A DNA stretch of 64,000 bases from Actinoplanes ianthinogenes (GCF_018324205.1 NZ_AP023356.1:6883501-6947500), one strand, 5' to 3'; positions 50,470-59,770 are shown, counted from the stretch's first letter. The notes: generated from the sequence alone by a model not told the origin. Numbers and translations are program-made.

Positions 50470-52698
50470 TCAGCCCCGGCCTGCGTCCGCGGTCGTGCCG
50501 GTGCGGAGATCTTTCGACGATCCTCGATTTTCGGTACGGATTCCGGCGGCCACGCCGGGCAGCGTGAACGAGAAGATCGTGCCGCCGCCCGGGTTGGGTC
50601 CGGCGTCGATGTGCCCGCCGTGCCGCTCCACGATCCGCCGGCAGATGGCCAGGCCGAGGCCGGTGCCCGGGTGGGCGGTGCCGTTGCTGGCCCGGTGGAA
50701 ACTGTCGAAGACGGCCGCGTGCTCGCCGTCCGGGATGCCGATGCCGCGGTCGGCGATCCGCACCCGGACCTCGCCGTCCTCCTCGGTGCGCGCGGTGATG
50801 TCGATCCGCGCGGCCCGCCCCGGCGGGGTGTACTTGATCGCGTTGCCGACCAGGTTGTCGATCACCTGGCGGAGCAGGACCGGGTCGGCACACACCTCCG
50901 GCAGCGGGCCGACGAAGACGTCCGGCCGGGCGTCCGGCTCCTCGTCCGGCGCGTCGGTACGCGTGACGACCACGTCGTCCACCAGGGCGCGCAGGCTCAG
51001 CCGCTCGACGCGCAGGGTCGCATCCCGGGCCGCGGTGTAGTCCAGCAGCTCGTTGATCAGCCGCTGCATCCGGCCGGCGCCGTGCAGCACCTTGGCGGTG
51101 CCCCGGCGAGCCTGCTCCAGGGTCGGCGCGCCGGCCCCGCCGGCCAGGTCGGCGAGGGCCTCGGCGACCAGCTCGGCGTACGCGCTGACCAGCGTCAGCG
51201 GCGCCTTCAGGTCGTGCGCCACCACGCCCGCGAAGCCGCGCAGCTCGGTCTCCACCCGCTTGCGCTCGGTGATGTCGTGGAACACCGCGACCGCGCCGTG
51301 CCGGCCCGCCACGGTGTCGATCGGCCGGGCCGCCACACTGATCACCCGCCCGTCCGGGTGCGCGCCGTTGCGGACCACCATCTCCACGTGGTCCACGTTC
51401 TCCCCGGCCAGGGCCAGGGACAACGGCATCCGGTCCCCGGGGTACGGCGTGACGCCGTCCGCCTGGTACAGCCCGAAGTGCTCGTACCAGGTCTCCGCCC
51501 CGCCGTCCGGCGGCTCGGCCTGCCCGAGGATGCTGCGGGCCGCCGGGTTGTCCAGCAGGAACCGCCCGTCCGGGCCGACCACGGCCACGCCGTCGCTGAT
51601 GTTGTCCAGCACCGCACGCAGCAGCACGGCCTGCCGGCCGGTCTCGGCCTGCTCGGCGCTCAGCTCGCCGGTCGCCGCCTCGACCTGGGCCCGCGCGCGT
51701 TCCCGCCCGGTGGCCAGCACCCAGACCAGCACGGTGAGCAGCAGGGTCAGGCACGCGCCACCGCCGGCCACGGCGACCGGCAGGACGGTCCGCCCGCCGG
51801 GCAGCTCGTCGCGGTCCGCGGTCAGGCGCAGGGTCCAGGTCGAGCCGGCCACCGGTACGGCCACCGCCCGCTCCAGATCCGCCGGCCGGCCCGGATGGTT
51901 GCGGATGGTCGCCACCGTCACGGCCCGGCCGCCCGCCTCGTCGGCCTCCAGCAGCAGGCCGGTCAGCTCGGCGCCGGCCGCCCGCAGCGTGGCGCCCATG
52001 AAGTCCTGCCCGCGCACCCCGAAGAGCAGCCAGCCCAGGAAATTCTGCCCGACGCCCTGAAAGACCGGCGCGGCCAGGACGAACGAGTTCTGCCGCTGCG
52101 CGGCCGGCAACGCCCGGTCGACCAGCAGTTGATAGGTGTCCGAGACGGCGACCTGCTGGCTGCGGCGCGACTCGGCCAGCGCGGCGGCCGGCGCCGCGGC
52201 CTGCATCACGTCCAGCCCGGGCCGGCCGGCCCGGCCGGACGGGCCGTTGTCCAGCACCTGGACCAGAACCGCAAACGCGTGCTGGCCGGTGCCCTGCGGT
52301 TGCAGCGTGAGGTCTTGGACGCCGCGGTCCCGCCAGGTGCGCTGGACCTCGGCGACCTCGCCGTCGGTGGCCGGTACCACGAGGGTGATCGAGGTGGCGC
52401 CGGCCAGCCGCATCTGGTGCAGCGGGGCGGTCAGCGTGGCGTACTCGGCGGCGGTCAGCGTCTGCTGGGCGCCGATCGCCGCGGCGGTGGTGCGCAGCGT
52501 GTCGACGTATCGGCGGGTCTCCGCCTGCACCGCGGTCACCACGGCGGCGGTACGCCGATCCATCTGCACGTCGGCCGCGGCGCGCTCGTCGCGGTGCAGC
52601 ACCGCGGCGACGCCCAGGGAGACGGCGCAGCCGACCACGGCCACCAGCGCGCTGAGCGCCGCGGCCCGGCGCCAGGGTCGACCATGCCTCCGGCTCAT
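50470..52698 (-). CDS. CHASE-PAS sensor histidine kinase
   Basis: 742 aa. Two transmembrane helices (about residues 12-34 and 315-337) flank an outside domain of about 280 residues with the CHASE features RTWRDRGVQDLTLQPQG and FLGWLLFGVRGQDFM. A PAS domain follows, then HisKA (GFAGVVAHDLKAPLTLVSAY) and HATPase (NLVGNAIKYTPP, DRGIGIPDG, GTGLGLAICRRI). It is 31 bp downstream of a stand-alone receiver gene on the same strand and 74 bp upstream of the pilin-like operon, so co-expression with both is possible. The PAS-kinase half resembles the MASE1 kinase at 54593-56632. Confidence 0.93.
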   Translation of the reverse strand: MSRRHGRPWRRAAALSALVAVVGCAVSLGVAAVLHRDERAAADVQMDRRTAAVVTAVQAETRRYVDTLRTTAAAIGAQQTLTAAEYATLTAPLHQMRLAGATSITLVVPATDGEVAEVQRTWRDRGVQDLTLQPQGTGQHAFAVLVQVLDNGPSGRAGRPGLDVMQAAAPAAALAESRRSQQVAVSDTYQLLVDRALPAAQRQNSFVLAAPVFQGVGQNFLGWLLFGVRGQDFMGATLRAAGAELTGLLLEADEAGGRAVTVATIRNHPGRPADLERAVAVPVAGSTWTLRLTADRDELPGGRTVLPVAVAGGGACLTLLLTVLVWVLATGRERARAQVEAATGELSAEQAETGRQAVLLRAVLDNISDGVAVVGPDGRFLLDNPAARSILGQAEPPDGGAETWYEHFGLYQADGVTPYPGDRMPLSLALAGENVDHVEMVVRNGAHPDGRVISVAARPIDTVAGRHGAVAVFHDITERKRVETELRGFAGVVAHDLKAPLTLVSAYAELVAEALADLAGGAGAPTLEQARRGTAKVLHGAGRMQRLINELLDYTAARDATLRVERLSLRALVDDVVVTRTDAPDEEPDARPDVFVGPLPEVCADPVLLRQVIDNLVGNAIKYTPPGRAARIDITARTEEDGEVRVRIADRGIGIPDGEHAAVFDSFHRASNGTAHPGTGLGLAICRRIVERHGGHIDAGPNPGGGTIFSFTLPGVAAGIRTENRGSSKDLRTGTTADAGRG

Positions 52699-52729
52699 GT
52701 CTGCACTATCGACAGGGCGGGCCGGAACT

Positions 52730-53149
52730 CTAAGCGTCCCTGGGCAGCAGCCAGCCGACGCGGCGCACCAGATCGGCCGGGTTCAGCGGCTTGGCCAGGT
52801 ACTCCTCGGCGCCGGAGACGAACGCCAGGTCGATGTCGGTGGCGGTGGCCATGCCGCTCAGCATGATCACCGGGATGTCGGCGGTGGCCGGGTCCGCGTG
52901 CATCCGGTAGCAGACGCTCAGCCCGTCCAGGCCGGGCATCGCGATGTCCAGCACGACCAGGTCCGGGCGGGTCGCCGCGACCAGGGTGAGCGCGGTGCAC
53001 CCGTCCGCGGCGGTCACCGTGTGGTACCCGGCCATCTGCAGGCGAAACGTGGCCAGGTCCCGGACGTTCTCGTCGTCGTCGACGACCAGGACGGTGGGGC
53101 CGGTCAGGGCCGGGGCGAGGGCGGGGGCGGATTCCAGGACGACCGTCAT
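52730..53149 (-). CDS. Stand-alone response-regulator receiver
   Basis: 139 aa, one CheY-like domain with no output domain. Acidic pocket VVDDDENVRD, phospho-acceptor Asp in VVLDIAMPGLDG, Ser in IMLSGMA and Lys in YLAKPLNP. ATG 53149 follows GGGAG; TTG 53161 is a weaker alternative. The extension of about 20 residues before the fold is disordered (Ala/Pro). As the only such gene beside several orphan kinases, it may pass phosphate from the CHASE kinase whose gene follows it. Confidence 0.93.
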   Translation of the reverse strand: MTVVLESAPALAPALTGPTVLVVDDDENVRDLATFRLQMAGYHTVTAADGCTALTLVAATRPDLVVLDIAMPGLDGLSVCYRMHADPATADIPVIMLSGMATATDIDLAFVSGAEEYLAKPLNPADLVRRVGWLLPRDA

Positions 53150-53227
53150 GCTGACTCCCAACGTCTTCGGGTGAGGTGCCCGGAGTCATCGGCCCGGCGC
53201 CTGCCCCGGCCAGCCAAACCGAGGTTG

Positions 53228-54409
53228 CTACTCGGATGCGGTCTGCCACTGCTCGGAGCCGAACACCTCGTAGCGGATTCGCTCGTCCGGGACGCCGCGC
53301 CGGTGCAGGCCGGCGCGTACCTGCCGCATGAACGGGACCGGGCCGCAGAGGTAGACGTCGGCCTCCGGGGGCAGCGGGATCTTGCCGACGTCGATCAGGC
53401 CGGTGCTGTCCTCGTACCAGACCTGGCTGGTGAAGGACCGCAGCCGGGCCCCGGCGGCGTCCATCTCGGCGCGCAGCGCGTGCCGGGACGGGCTCCGGTC
53501 GGCGTGCACCGTGACCACCTCACGCTCCGGCGAGGTGCGGGCCACGTGGTCCAGGACGGCGGCCATCGGGGTGATCCCGACACCGGCGCTGATCAGCAGC
53601 AACGGGGCGTCCCCGGGGCGCAGCACGAGATCGCCGTACGGCTGGCTGAGCCGCAGCTTGTCACCCGCCTCGACCCGGTCGTGCAGGAACCCGGAGATCA
53701 GCCCGTCCGGCGCACCGCCGCGGCCGCGGACCCGGCGCACCGTGATCCGCAGCGCCCCGGCGGCCGGGCCCTGCGAGAGCGAGTACTGCCGGAGCTGGCG
53801 GGAGCCGTCCGGCAGGTCCACCGCGACCGTCACGTACTGCCCCGGGACGAAGGCCGGCGCGGGACCGCCGTCGGCCGGCGCGAGCAGCAGCGACACCGTG
53901 TCCTCCGCTTCGGCGACCTTGGCGATCACCAGGTAGTCCCGCCACGGGTCGTCGTCGTCCACCCCGGCGCTCGCGTAGATCCGCGCCTCCCGGCCGATCA
54001 GCCGCGCCGCGAACAGCCAGTACACCTCGTCCCAGGCGGCCGTGATCTCCGGTGTGACCGCGTCGCCGAGCACCGTGCCGACCGCGCGGAGCAGGTACTT
54101 GCCGACCGTCGTGTACTGCTCCGGGCGGATGCCGAGGGCGCAGTGCCGGTGCGCGATCCGGTCGATGATGTGCTCGAACGCCGGGCCGTCCGGGCCGGCG
54201 CCGATCAGGTGCGCGGCGAACGCGGCCACCGCGCCGGCCAGGGCCTGCCGCTGTTCGCCGGTGGCCTGCGCGCTGCGGCTGAACAGGTTGGTCAGCTCCG
54301 CGTTCTCGGTGAGCATCGACTCGTAGAAGACGCGGGTGATGGCGTCGAGATGCTCGCCGACGACCGGCAGGGTCGCCTCCACGACGGGCACGCTGGATGC
54401 GGACAGCAT
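53228..54409 (-). CDS. hmp: Flavohemoprotein (nitric oxide dioxygenase)
   Basis: 393 aa. The globin part (1-140) has YESMLTENAELTNLFSRSAQ, the proximal heme His in HIIDRIAHRHCALG, and PEQYTTVGKYLLRAV. The FAD domain (about 150-260) has RQYSLSQ, and the NAD domain has LISAGVGITPMAAVL and YLCGPVPFMRQV, all canonical for Hmp. It converts NO and O2 to nitrate using NADPH/NADH. The gene is divergent from a MASE1 histidine kinase over 183 bp that contain a CAGG-ACTTTGTGC-CCTG element, so redox or dormancy-type control is plausible. The length is normal. Confidence 0.96.
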   Translation of the reverse strand: MLSASSVPVVEATLPVVGEHLDAITRVFYESMLTENAELTNLFSRSAQATGEQRQALAGAVAAFAAHLIGAGPDGPAFEHIIDRIAHRHCALGIRPEQYTTVGKYLLRAVGTVLGDAVTPEITAAWDEVYWLFAARLIGREARIYASAGVDDDDPWRDYLVIAKVAEAEDTVSLLLAPADGGPAPAFVPGQYVTVAVDLPDGSRQLRQYSLSQGPAAGALRITVRRVRGRGGAPDGLISGFLHDRVEAGDKLRLSQPYGDLVLRPGDAPLLLISAGVGITPMAAVLDHVARTSPEREVVTVHADRSPSRHALRAEMDAAGARLRSFTSQVWYEDSTGLIDVGKIPLPPEADVYLCGPVPFMRQVRAGLHRRGVPDERIRYEVFGSEQWQTASE

Positions 54410-54505
54410 TGTTCGGTTCCCTCCCCAGGAAGATCGATGACCAGCGTCTCGTGCGCCGGCGGTGCGGCGATACCCCTGGCGAGACCCCTCACGGTCACTG
54501 AAATG

Positions 54506-54522
54506 CAGGACTTTGTGCCCTG
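54506..54522. promoter_or_regulatory. DevR/DosR-like element upstream of hmp (tentative)
   Basis: CAGGACTTTGTGCCCTG is an imperfect palindrome resembling the actinobacterial DevR/DosR box (GGGACTTT-x-GTCCC). The left half matches well and the right half less so. It lies about 97 bp before hmp, in a divergent promoter. Confidence 0.4.
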
Positions 54523-54592
54523 TTGTTCAGGGATTCGCCGTTGCGGCCGAACTGGGTGTTAGAGCCGGCCACCCCACACGAGGCGATCCCTG

Positions 54593-56632
54593 ATGAGTCT
54601 TCGGATGTTGCCCAGCACCGTGCGCTTCGCGGCGCTCTACCTCGTCGCGATCCTCGCCGGGCAGCTCACCATCCTCGGCAAGCCGGACGCCCTGCCGGTG
54701 ATCTGGCCGGCCACCGCGGTCGCCGCGGTCTGGCTGGTCAACCGCAACGACTCCCGCTGGCGCTGGGCGGACGCCGCGGTGCTCGGCCTGCTCACCGCGC
54801 TCGCCCTGGCCGCCACCGGCACCGCGATCGGACCCGCCCTGGTGCACGGCGGCGCCGCGGTGCTGGAGGCGCTGGTCTTCGCGGTCGCCGCGTCACACTG
54901 GCTGCCCGGCGTCTGGGGCGGCCCCGGCGGCCGGCCGCTGCGGACCCTGACCGACCTGCTCCGGGTGCTGCTGGTGGCGGTGGCCGGCGCGGTCTGCGGC
55001 GGCGTGCTGGGCGGCCTCGGCGAGCGGCTGATCACCCACGACCAGTCGGTCACCGCGATCGCGATCTGGGTGGTCCGTGACGTGGTCAGCGTGCTGCTCT
55101 TCGGGGCGGCCGCGCGGCGGCTGCGCGACCTGCCCCGCGGCCAGGAGACCTGGATGGAGGCGGTGATCGTCTACTTCCTCTCGGCGGCCGCCTACTTCTA
55201 CGTGTTCTCCCTCAACGAGCGCCTGCCGATCGGGTTCGCCCTGCTGGCCCTCACGGTCTGGGTGGGCCTGCGGCTGCCCACCGTGCTGGCGATCGTGCAC
55301 ACCATGGCCTTCGGCACCGCGGCGGCCGTCTTCACCCTGCACGGCAGCGGCCCGTACGCGATGACCGGCGAACCCGGCACCCGGGCCCTGGTCGTCCAGC
55401 TCTACATCGGGGTCCTGGCCCTGGTCGGCCTGGCCCTGGCGTTCAGCCGCGACGAGCGGACCGCGCTGATCGAGCGCCTCCAGTCCTCCGAGCACGAGGC
55501 CACCGAGAAGGCCGAGCTGATGACCACGATCATCAACTCGATGACCGAGGGCCTGGCCATCCTCGACCAGGCCGGCCGGCTGGTGCTCCGCAACCCGGCC
55601 GCCGGCCGCCTGCTGGGCAGCACCAACACGGTGGCCGGTGGCGCCGCGCTGGGCAGCGACTACGGCTTCTTCCACCCGGACGGCACCCCGCTCGCCGATG
55701 CCGAGCTGCCCTACCAACGCGCCCTGGCCGGCGAGGACGTGCAGCCGATGGACGTGCTGATCCGCAACGCGGCGGTGCCCGAGGGCCGGATCGTCCGGTT
55801 CAACGTGTCCCGGCTGGCCAGTCCGAGCGGCCTGCAACACGTGGTCGTGGTCTTCCACGACGTCACCGCGGACCGCCGGCACCGGGACGAGCTGATGTCA
55901 TTCGCCGGGGTGGTGGCGCACGACCTGCTCAACCCGCTGACCACCATCGAGGGCTGGGCCGAGGTCCTGGAGACCGAGCTGGCCGGGTACAAGCCGGCCG
56001 AGCGGGTCAGCCGGATCCAGCGGGCCGCCGCCCGGATGCGCACCTTCCTGAACGGCCTGCTCGCCTACACCGCGGCCCGCGACGGCAAGCTGATGCCCAC
56101 CACGATCAACCTCCAGCTGCTGCTCACCGACATCGCCAACAGCCGGTACGACCAGGCGGAGAGCGCCGGCATCCACCCGCCGCAGTTCGCCCTCGGCCAG
56201 CTCGACGCGGTCGAGGCCGACCCGGTGCTGACCCGGCAGCTGCTGGAGAACGTGATCGACTACGCGCTCGAGCAGACCATGCCGGGCGTGCCGCCGCTGA
56301 TCAGCGTGGCCGCCCAGCCGGCCCCGAACGGGATGCTGCGGATCGACATCCTGGACAACGGGCGCGGCATCCCGCCCGGCCTGCGCCAGGCGATCTTCAC
56401 GAACTTCCACCGGGGCGAGGGCGGCAGCGGATCCGGGCTGGAGCTCGCGGTCTGCAAACGGATCGTGGAGCGGCACGGCGGGACGATCGAGGCGACGGCG
56501 AATCCGTACGGCAGCGGCACCCGGATGTCGTTCACGCTGCCGGCCGGGCGCTCCGCCTACGCCCGCACCCTGGAGAGCCAGTGGCAGCACCGGCCTGCAC
56601 CCGCGGTAGGTCTCAATCCCGGCAGCCGCTGA
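54593..56632 (+). CDS. MASE1-PAS sensor histidine kinase
   Basis: 679 aa. An N-terminal MASE1-type membrane domain with about eight helices (residues 1-285) starts with FAALYLVAILAGQLTI and has VIWPATAVAAVWLV. A PAS domain (about 300-420) precedes HisKA (SFAGVVAHDLLNPLTTIEGW) and a HATPase. The ATPase N-box reads LLENVIDYALEQT, with the second Asn replaced by Asp, and the G2 box is GSGSGLELAVCKRI, so nucleotide binding may be weaker than normal. It lies opposite hmp and 44 bp before another kinase gene. The signal is unknown; MASE1 is an integral membrane sensor. Confidence 0.9.
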   Translation: MSLRMLPSTVRFAALYLVAILAGQLTILGKPDALPVIWPATAVAAVWLVNRNDSRWRWADAAVLGLLTALALAATGTAIGPALVHGGAAVLEALVFAVAASHWLPGVWGGPGGRPLRTLTDLLRVLLVAVAGAVCGGVLGGLGERLITHDQSVTAIAIWVVRDVVSVLLFGAAARRLRDLPRGQETWMEAVIVYFLSAAAYFYVFSLNERLPIGFALLALTVWVGLRLPTVLAIVHTMAFGTAAAVFTLHGSGPYAMTGEPGTRALVVQLYIGVLALVGLALAFSRDERTALIERLQSSEHEATEKAELMTTIINSMTEGLAILDQAGRLVLRNPAAGRLLGSTNTVAGGAALGSDYGFFHPDGTPLADAELPYQRALAGEDVQPMDVLIRNAAVPEGRIVRFNVSRLASPSGLQHVVVVFHDVTADRRHRDELMSFAGVVAHDLLNPLTTIEGWAEVLETELAGYKPAERVSRIQRAAARMRTFLNGLLAYTAARDGKLMPTTINLQLLLTDIANSRYDQAESAGIHPPQFALGQLDAVEADPVLTRQLLENVIDYALEQTMPGVPPLISVAAQPAPNGMLRIDILDNGRGIPPGLRQAIFTNFHRGEGGSGSGLELAVCKRIVERHGGTIEATANPYGSGTRMSFTLPAGRSAYARTLESQWQHRPAPAVGLNPGSR

Positions 56633-56676
56633 CCGACCAATAGCGGTGAGGGAAGACCTGCTCGAAGGGGATGCGG

Positions 56677-57903
56677 ATGGCGGCCAGCGGGATTGCCGGC
56701 GAGATGCTGGAACAGGAACGCCTTGCCGCCCTCCGCGGCTACGACATCCTCGACACCCCTCAGGAGAGCGACTTCGACGACATCGTCGCCCTCGCCGCGC
56801 AGCTCTGTGACAAGCCGATCGCCATGGTCAGCCTGGTCGACGAGGAACGCCAGTGGTTCAAGGCGCGGCTCGGCACCGACCTCTGCGGCAGCGCGCGCGA
56901 CGACTCGATCTGCGCGCACGCCATGTACAGCGACGACGTGATGCAGATCCCGGACGCCCGCTCGGATGCGCGGTTCGCCGGCATGCCGACCGTGGCCGGC
57001 CCGCCGTACGTCCGGTTCTACGCGGGCGCGCCGCTGGTCACTCCGTTCGGCCGGCCGCTCGGCACGCTCTGCGTCGCCGACGGCGAGCCGGGGCTGCTCA
57101 CCCCGGCACAGCAGCACGGCCTGCGGGCCCTGGCCCGGCACGTGGTCAACCAGCTGGAGCTGCGGAAATACGCCCGGGACATGCGCAGCCTCAACGACCG
57201 GCTGCGGGACGCCGAGCAGATCAAGGACGAGTTCATCGCCCGGGTCAACCACGAGCTGCGGACCCCGATCACCTCGATCCACGGTTACCTGGAGGTCCTC
57301 GGCGACCCGGAGCTGCCGTCCGAGGCCCGCGACGGGTTCCTCCAGCGGGTGCAGCGCAACTCCGACCGGCTGCTCGCGCTGGTCGACGACATGCTGCTGG
57401 CCGCGCAGGTCAGCGCGGGCAGCCGGGACTTCGTGCGGACCCCGGCCGACCTTGCGGTGCTGGTCCGCGGCGTGGTCACCGCGAACCGGCCGCTGGCCGA
57501 GGCGAAGGGGCTGACCATCGCGGCCGACACCGGCGAGCCGGTCCTGGCCGAGGTGGACCTGCGCCGGATGGGTCAGGCACTGGAACGGCTGGTGCTGAAC
57601 GCGGTCAAGTTCACCGCCAGCGGCACCATCACGGTGACCGCCACGACCCGGCCCGGGTGCGCGGTGCTGCTGGTCCGGGACACCGGGATGGGCATCAGCG
57701 AGGCGGACCAGCAGCGGGTGCTGGCGCCGTTCCGCCGCAGCGCCGACGCGGAGCGCGCCGAGGTGCAGGGTCTCGGGCTGGGTCTGGGCATCGTGAAGGC
57801 GATCGCCGAGGGGCACGACGGCACGGTGACCATCGACAGCATCCCCGGCCGCGGGACCACCGTCGGGATCGAGGTGCCGGCCGCCGGTCGTTATCCCGGC
57901 TAG
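56677..57903 (+). CDS. GAF-domain histidine kinase (soluble)
   Basis: 408 aa, no membrane segment. The GAF domain (about 15-165) has the DILDTPQESDFDDIVALAA opening and DDSICAHAM...PYVRFYAGAPLVTP, typical of the bacterial GAF kinases; the CxH-type motif SICAHAM is in place. HisKA is RVNHELRTPITSIHGYLEVL and the HATPase has RLVLNAVKFTASG, RDTGMGISEAD and GLGLGLGIVKAIAEGHDG. GAAGGGG lies 6 nt before ATG 56677; ATG 56671 is an alternative. It shares its stop with the convergent lyase-like gene (CTAG). No cognate receiver is nearby. Confidence 0.92.
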   Translation: MAASGIAGEMLEQERLAALRGYDILDTPQESDFDDIVALAAQLCDKPIAMVSLVDEERQWFKARLGTDLCGSARDDSICAHAMYSDDVMQIPDARSDARFAGMPTVAGPPYVRFYAGAPLVTPFGRPLGTLCVADGEPGLLTPAQQHGLRALARHVVNQLELRKYARDMRSLNDRLRDAEQIKDEFIARVNHELRTPITSIHGYLEVLGDPELPSEARDGFLQRVQRNSDRLLALVDDMLLAAQVSAGSRDFVRTPADLAVLVRGVVTANRPLAEAKGLTIAADTGEPVLAEVDLRRMGQALERLVLNAVKFTASGTITVTATTRPGCAVLLVRDTGMGISEADQQRVLAPFRRSADAERAEVQGLGLGLGIVKAIAEGHDGTVTIDSIPGRGTTVGIEVPAAGRYPG

Positions 57904-58694
57904 GCGGGGAAGGCCGCCTCGAGATCTTCCTCGCGCAGGGCGCGAGACCGGAACTCCGTGGTCCCGGTGGTCAGCAACTCGCGCGCCGCGTCGCGCAGGG
58001 CACCGTAGGCCGCCCAGGCGAGCGAGCCTCCCGTGGAGATCCGCCGCACGCCGAGCGAGGCGATTTCCGGTACGGCCGGAGCTCCCGTGACAACCAGCAC
58101 GTTCACCGGAGCGTCCACCCCGGCCACCACGCGGCTGATCTCGGCGGGGGTCCGCAGCCCCGGCGCGTAGACCACGTCCGCGCCGGCCGCCCGGTACGCC
58201 CGCAGCCGGGCGACGGTGTCGTCGAGATCGTCGTGCCCGTACAGAAGATTCTCCGCGCGGGCGGTGAGCACGATCCCGTGCCGCGCGCAGGCCTCCGCCG
58301 CCGCGGCGACCCGCTCGGCCCCGGCCTCCAGGGTCTCCAGCCGGCCGGCGCCCGGGTCGTAGTCCTCGATCGAGATGCCGGACGCGCCGGCCGCGGCCAG
58401 CAGGTCCACCGTCTCCCGGATCCCGGCCGCGGTGTCGGCGAAGCAGCGCTCGGCGTCGACGTTGAGAGGGATGTCCAGCGCGGCGGTCAGCGCGGCCACG
58501 TGCGCGACCAGCTCGTCCCGGGTGACGTGCTGGTCCCGCTTGCCCAGGGTGGCCGCGAAGCCGGAGGACGTGGTGGCCAGCGCCGGGAAGCCGAGAGCGG
58601 CCAGCAGCCGGGCGGAGCCGACGTCCCAGGGGTTCGGCATCAGGAACGTGCCGGACTCGTGCAGGTCCCGGAATTTCTCGCGCACCGCGGTCAT
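57900..58694 (-). CDS. Isocitrate lyase/PEP mutase superfamily protein
   Basis: 264 aa, an alpha/beta barrel of the PEP mutase family. The motifs are LMPNPWDVGSARLLAALGF, LATTSSGFAATLGKRDQ, VDAERCFADT (metal Asp), GISIEDYDPG and LTARAENLLYG. The KKCG-type catalytic loop of isocitrate lyase is absent; SSGFAATLGKRD takes its place, as in oxaloacetate hydrolases or carboxy-PEP mutase homologues. Likely a C-C bond lyase or hydrolase on a small 2-oxo or 2-hydroxy acid; substrate not predictable. It starts 9 bp after a quinone-oxidoreductase-like gene, so the two probably form one transcript controlled by the TetR site further upstream. Confidence 0.87.
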   Translation of the reverse strand: MTAVREKFRDLHESGTFLMPNPWDVGSARLLAALGFPALATTSSGFAATLGKRDQHVTRDELVAHVAALTAALDIPLNVDAERCFADTAAGIRETVDLLAAAGASGISIEDYDPGAGRLETLEAGAERVAAAAEACARHGIVLTARAENLLYGHDDLDDTVARLRAYRAAGADVVYAPGLRTPAEISRVVAGVDAPVNVLVVTGAPAVPEIASLGVRRISTGGSLAWAAYGALRDAARELLTTGTTEFRSRALREEDLEAAFPA

Positions 58695-58703
58695 GGGACG
58701 ACC

Positions 58704-59675
58704 CTAGACGGTGAGGACGACCTTGGCGCGGGCGTGCTCGGTCTCCAGGTAGCGCATGGCGTCGGCGGCCTCGGCCAGCGGATAGGTGCGGTCGACGACC
58801 GGTGTGAGGGCGCCGGACCCGGTCATGGCGCCGAGGGTCTCCAGGGTGGCGCGGCTCGGCGCGGGCTCCGGGAGGATGATCCGCTGCCGGGTGGTGCGTG
58901 CTGCCAGCATGCCGCGGACGACCAGGGGGAACGGGCCGAGGAAACTGCCGCCCCGGGAGGTGCCGCCGCCGGAGAGGACGACGGTGCCGCCCTTGCTCCG
59001 CAGGTCGGCCAGGGTGCGGTTGCCGACCAGGTCGAGGACGACGTCGAACCTGCCCGGACGCCTCGCGAAGTCCTCCCGGTGGTAGTCGATGACGTGATCC
59101 GCGCCGAGCTCGGTGACCAGGTCGACGTTGCGGGTGCTGCACACGGCGGTCACCTCGGCGCCGAACGCCTTGGCGATCTGCACCGCGAACGTGCCGACCC
59201 CGCCGGACGCGCCGTTGATCAACAGGCGCTGCCCGGCGGTCAGGCCGGCCTCGCGCAGGCAGCCCAGCGCCGCTCCGGCGGCCAGCGGGAGCGCGGCCGC
59301 CTCGATCATGCTCAGGCCCGCGGGTTTCGGCGCGACCAGCTCCCGCGGCGCGCGGACGAACTCGGCGAAGGTGCCCTCCCGGGCGCCGAGATCGGCGAAG
59401 ACCGGATCACCGACCCGGAACTCGGTCACGCCCGCGCCGACCGCCGCGACCTCGCCCGCGACGTCCCGGCCCCGGATCCGGTGCGCCGGGCGGGTGAGGT
59501 TGCGGGGGAGGCGCATCAGATACGGATCGCCGCGCATGAAGTGCCAGTCCCAGGCGTTCAGCGAGGCCGCCCGGGTCGCGATCAGCACCTCGCCGTCGCC
59601 CGGCTCCGGAGTCGCCACCTCGGTCCAGCGCAGCTGCTCGGGGCCGCCGTACCGGTCCTGCACGATCGCCCTCAT
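58704..59675 (-). CDS. Zinc-independent MDR alcohol dehydrogenase / quinone oxidoreductase
   Basis: 323 aa. The medium-chain dehydrogenase fold: an N-terminal GroES-like part with MRAIVQDRYGGPEQLRWTEV and GRDVAGEVAAVGAGVTEFRVGD, then a Rossmann part with LINGASGGVGTFAVQIAKAFGAEVTAVCST (GxGGVG) and RTLADLRSKGGTVVLSGGG. The zinc Cys/His set is missing, as in the quinone oxidoreductase (QOR) branch. ATG 59675 has a GGAGGGGAGA site. It is divergent from a TetR gene with two palindromes between, so it is probably inducible by a ligand of that regulator. Confidence 0.92.
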   Translation of the reverse strand: MRAIVQDRYGGPEQLRWTEVATPEPGDGEVLIATRAASLNAWDWHFMRGDPYLMRLPRNLTRPAHRIRGRDVAGEVAAVGAGVTEFRVGDPVFADLGAREGTFAEFVRAPRELVAPKPAGLSMIEAAALPLAAGAALGCLREAGLTAGQRLLINGASGGVGTFAVQIAKAFGAEVTAVCSTRNVDLVTELGADHVIDYHREDFARRPGRFDVVLDLVGNRTLADLRSKGGTVVLSGGGTSRGGSFLGPFPLVVRGMLAARTTRQRIILPEPAPSRATLETLGAMTGSGALTPVVDRTYPLAEAADAMRYLETEHARAKVVLTV

Positions 59676-59691
59676 CACCGTCTCCCCTCCG

Positions 59692-59741
59692 GTGTACGTC
59701 GTACACCTCGACGTCCTCGAGAGTAGGTGTACGGCGTACAC
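59692..59741. promoter_or_regulatory. Two perfect TetR operator palindromes
   Basis: GTGTACGTCGTACAC (59692-59706) and GTGTACGGCGTACAC (59727-59741) are both perfect 7-bp-arm palindromes around one base, centred 35 bp apart. They lie between the divergent oxidoreductase and tetR genes, near the start of each. Confidence 0.9.
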
Positions 59742-59770
59742 TCGTCAATCGGCGGTATTAGGGTTGGCAC

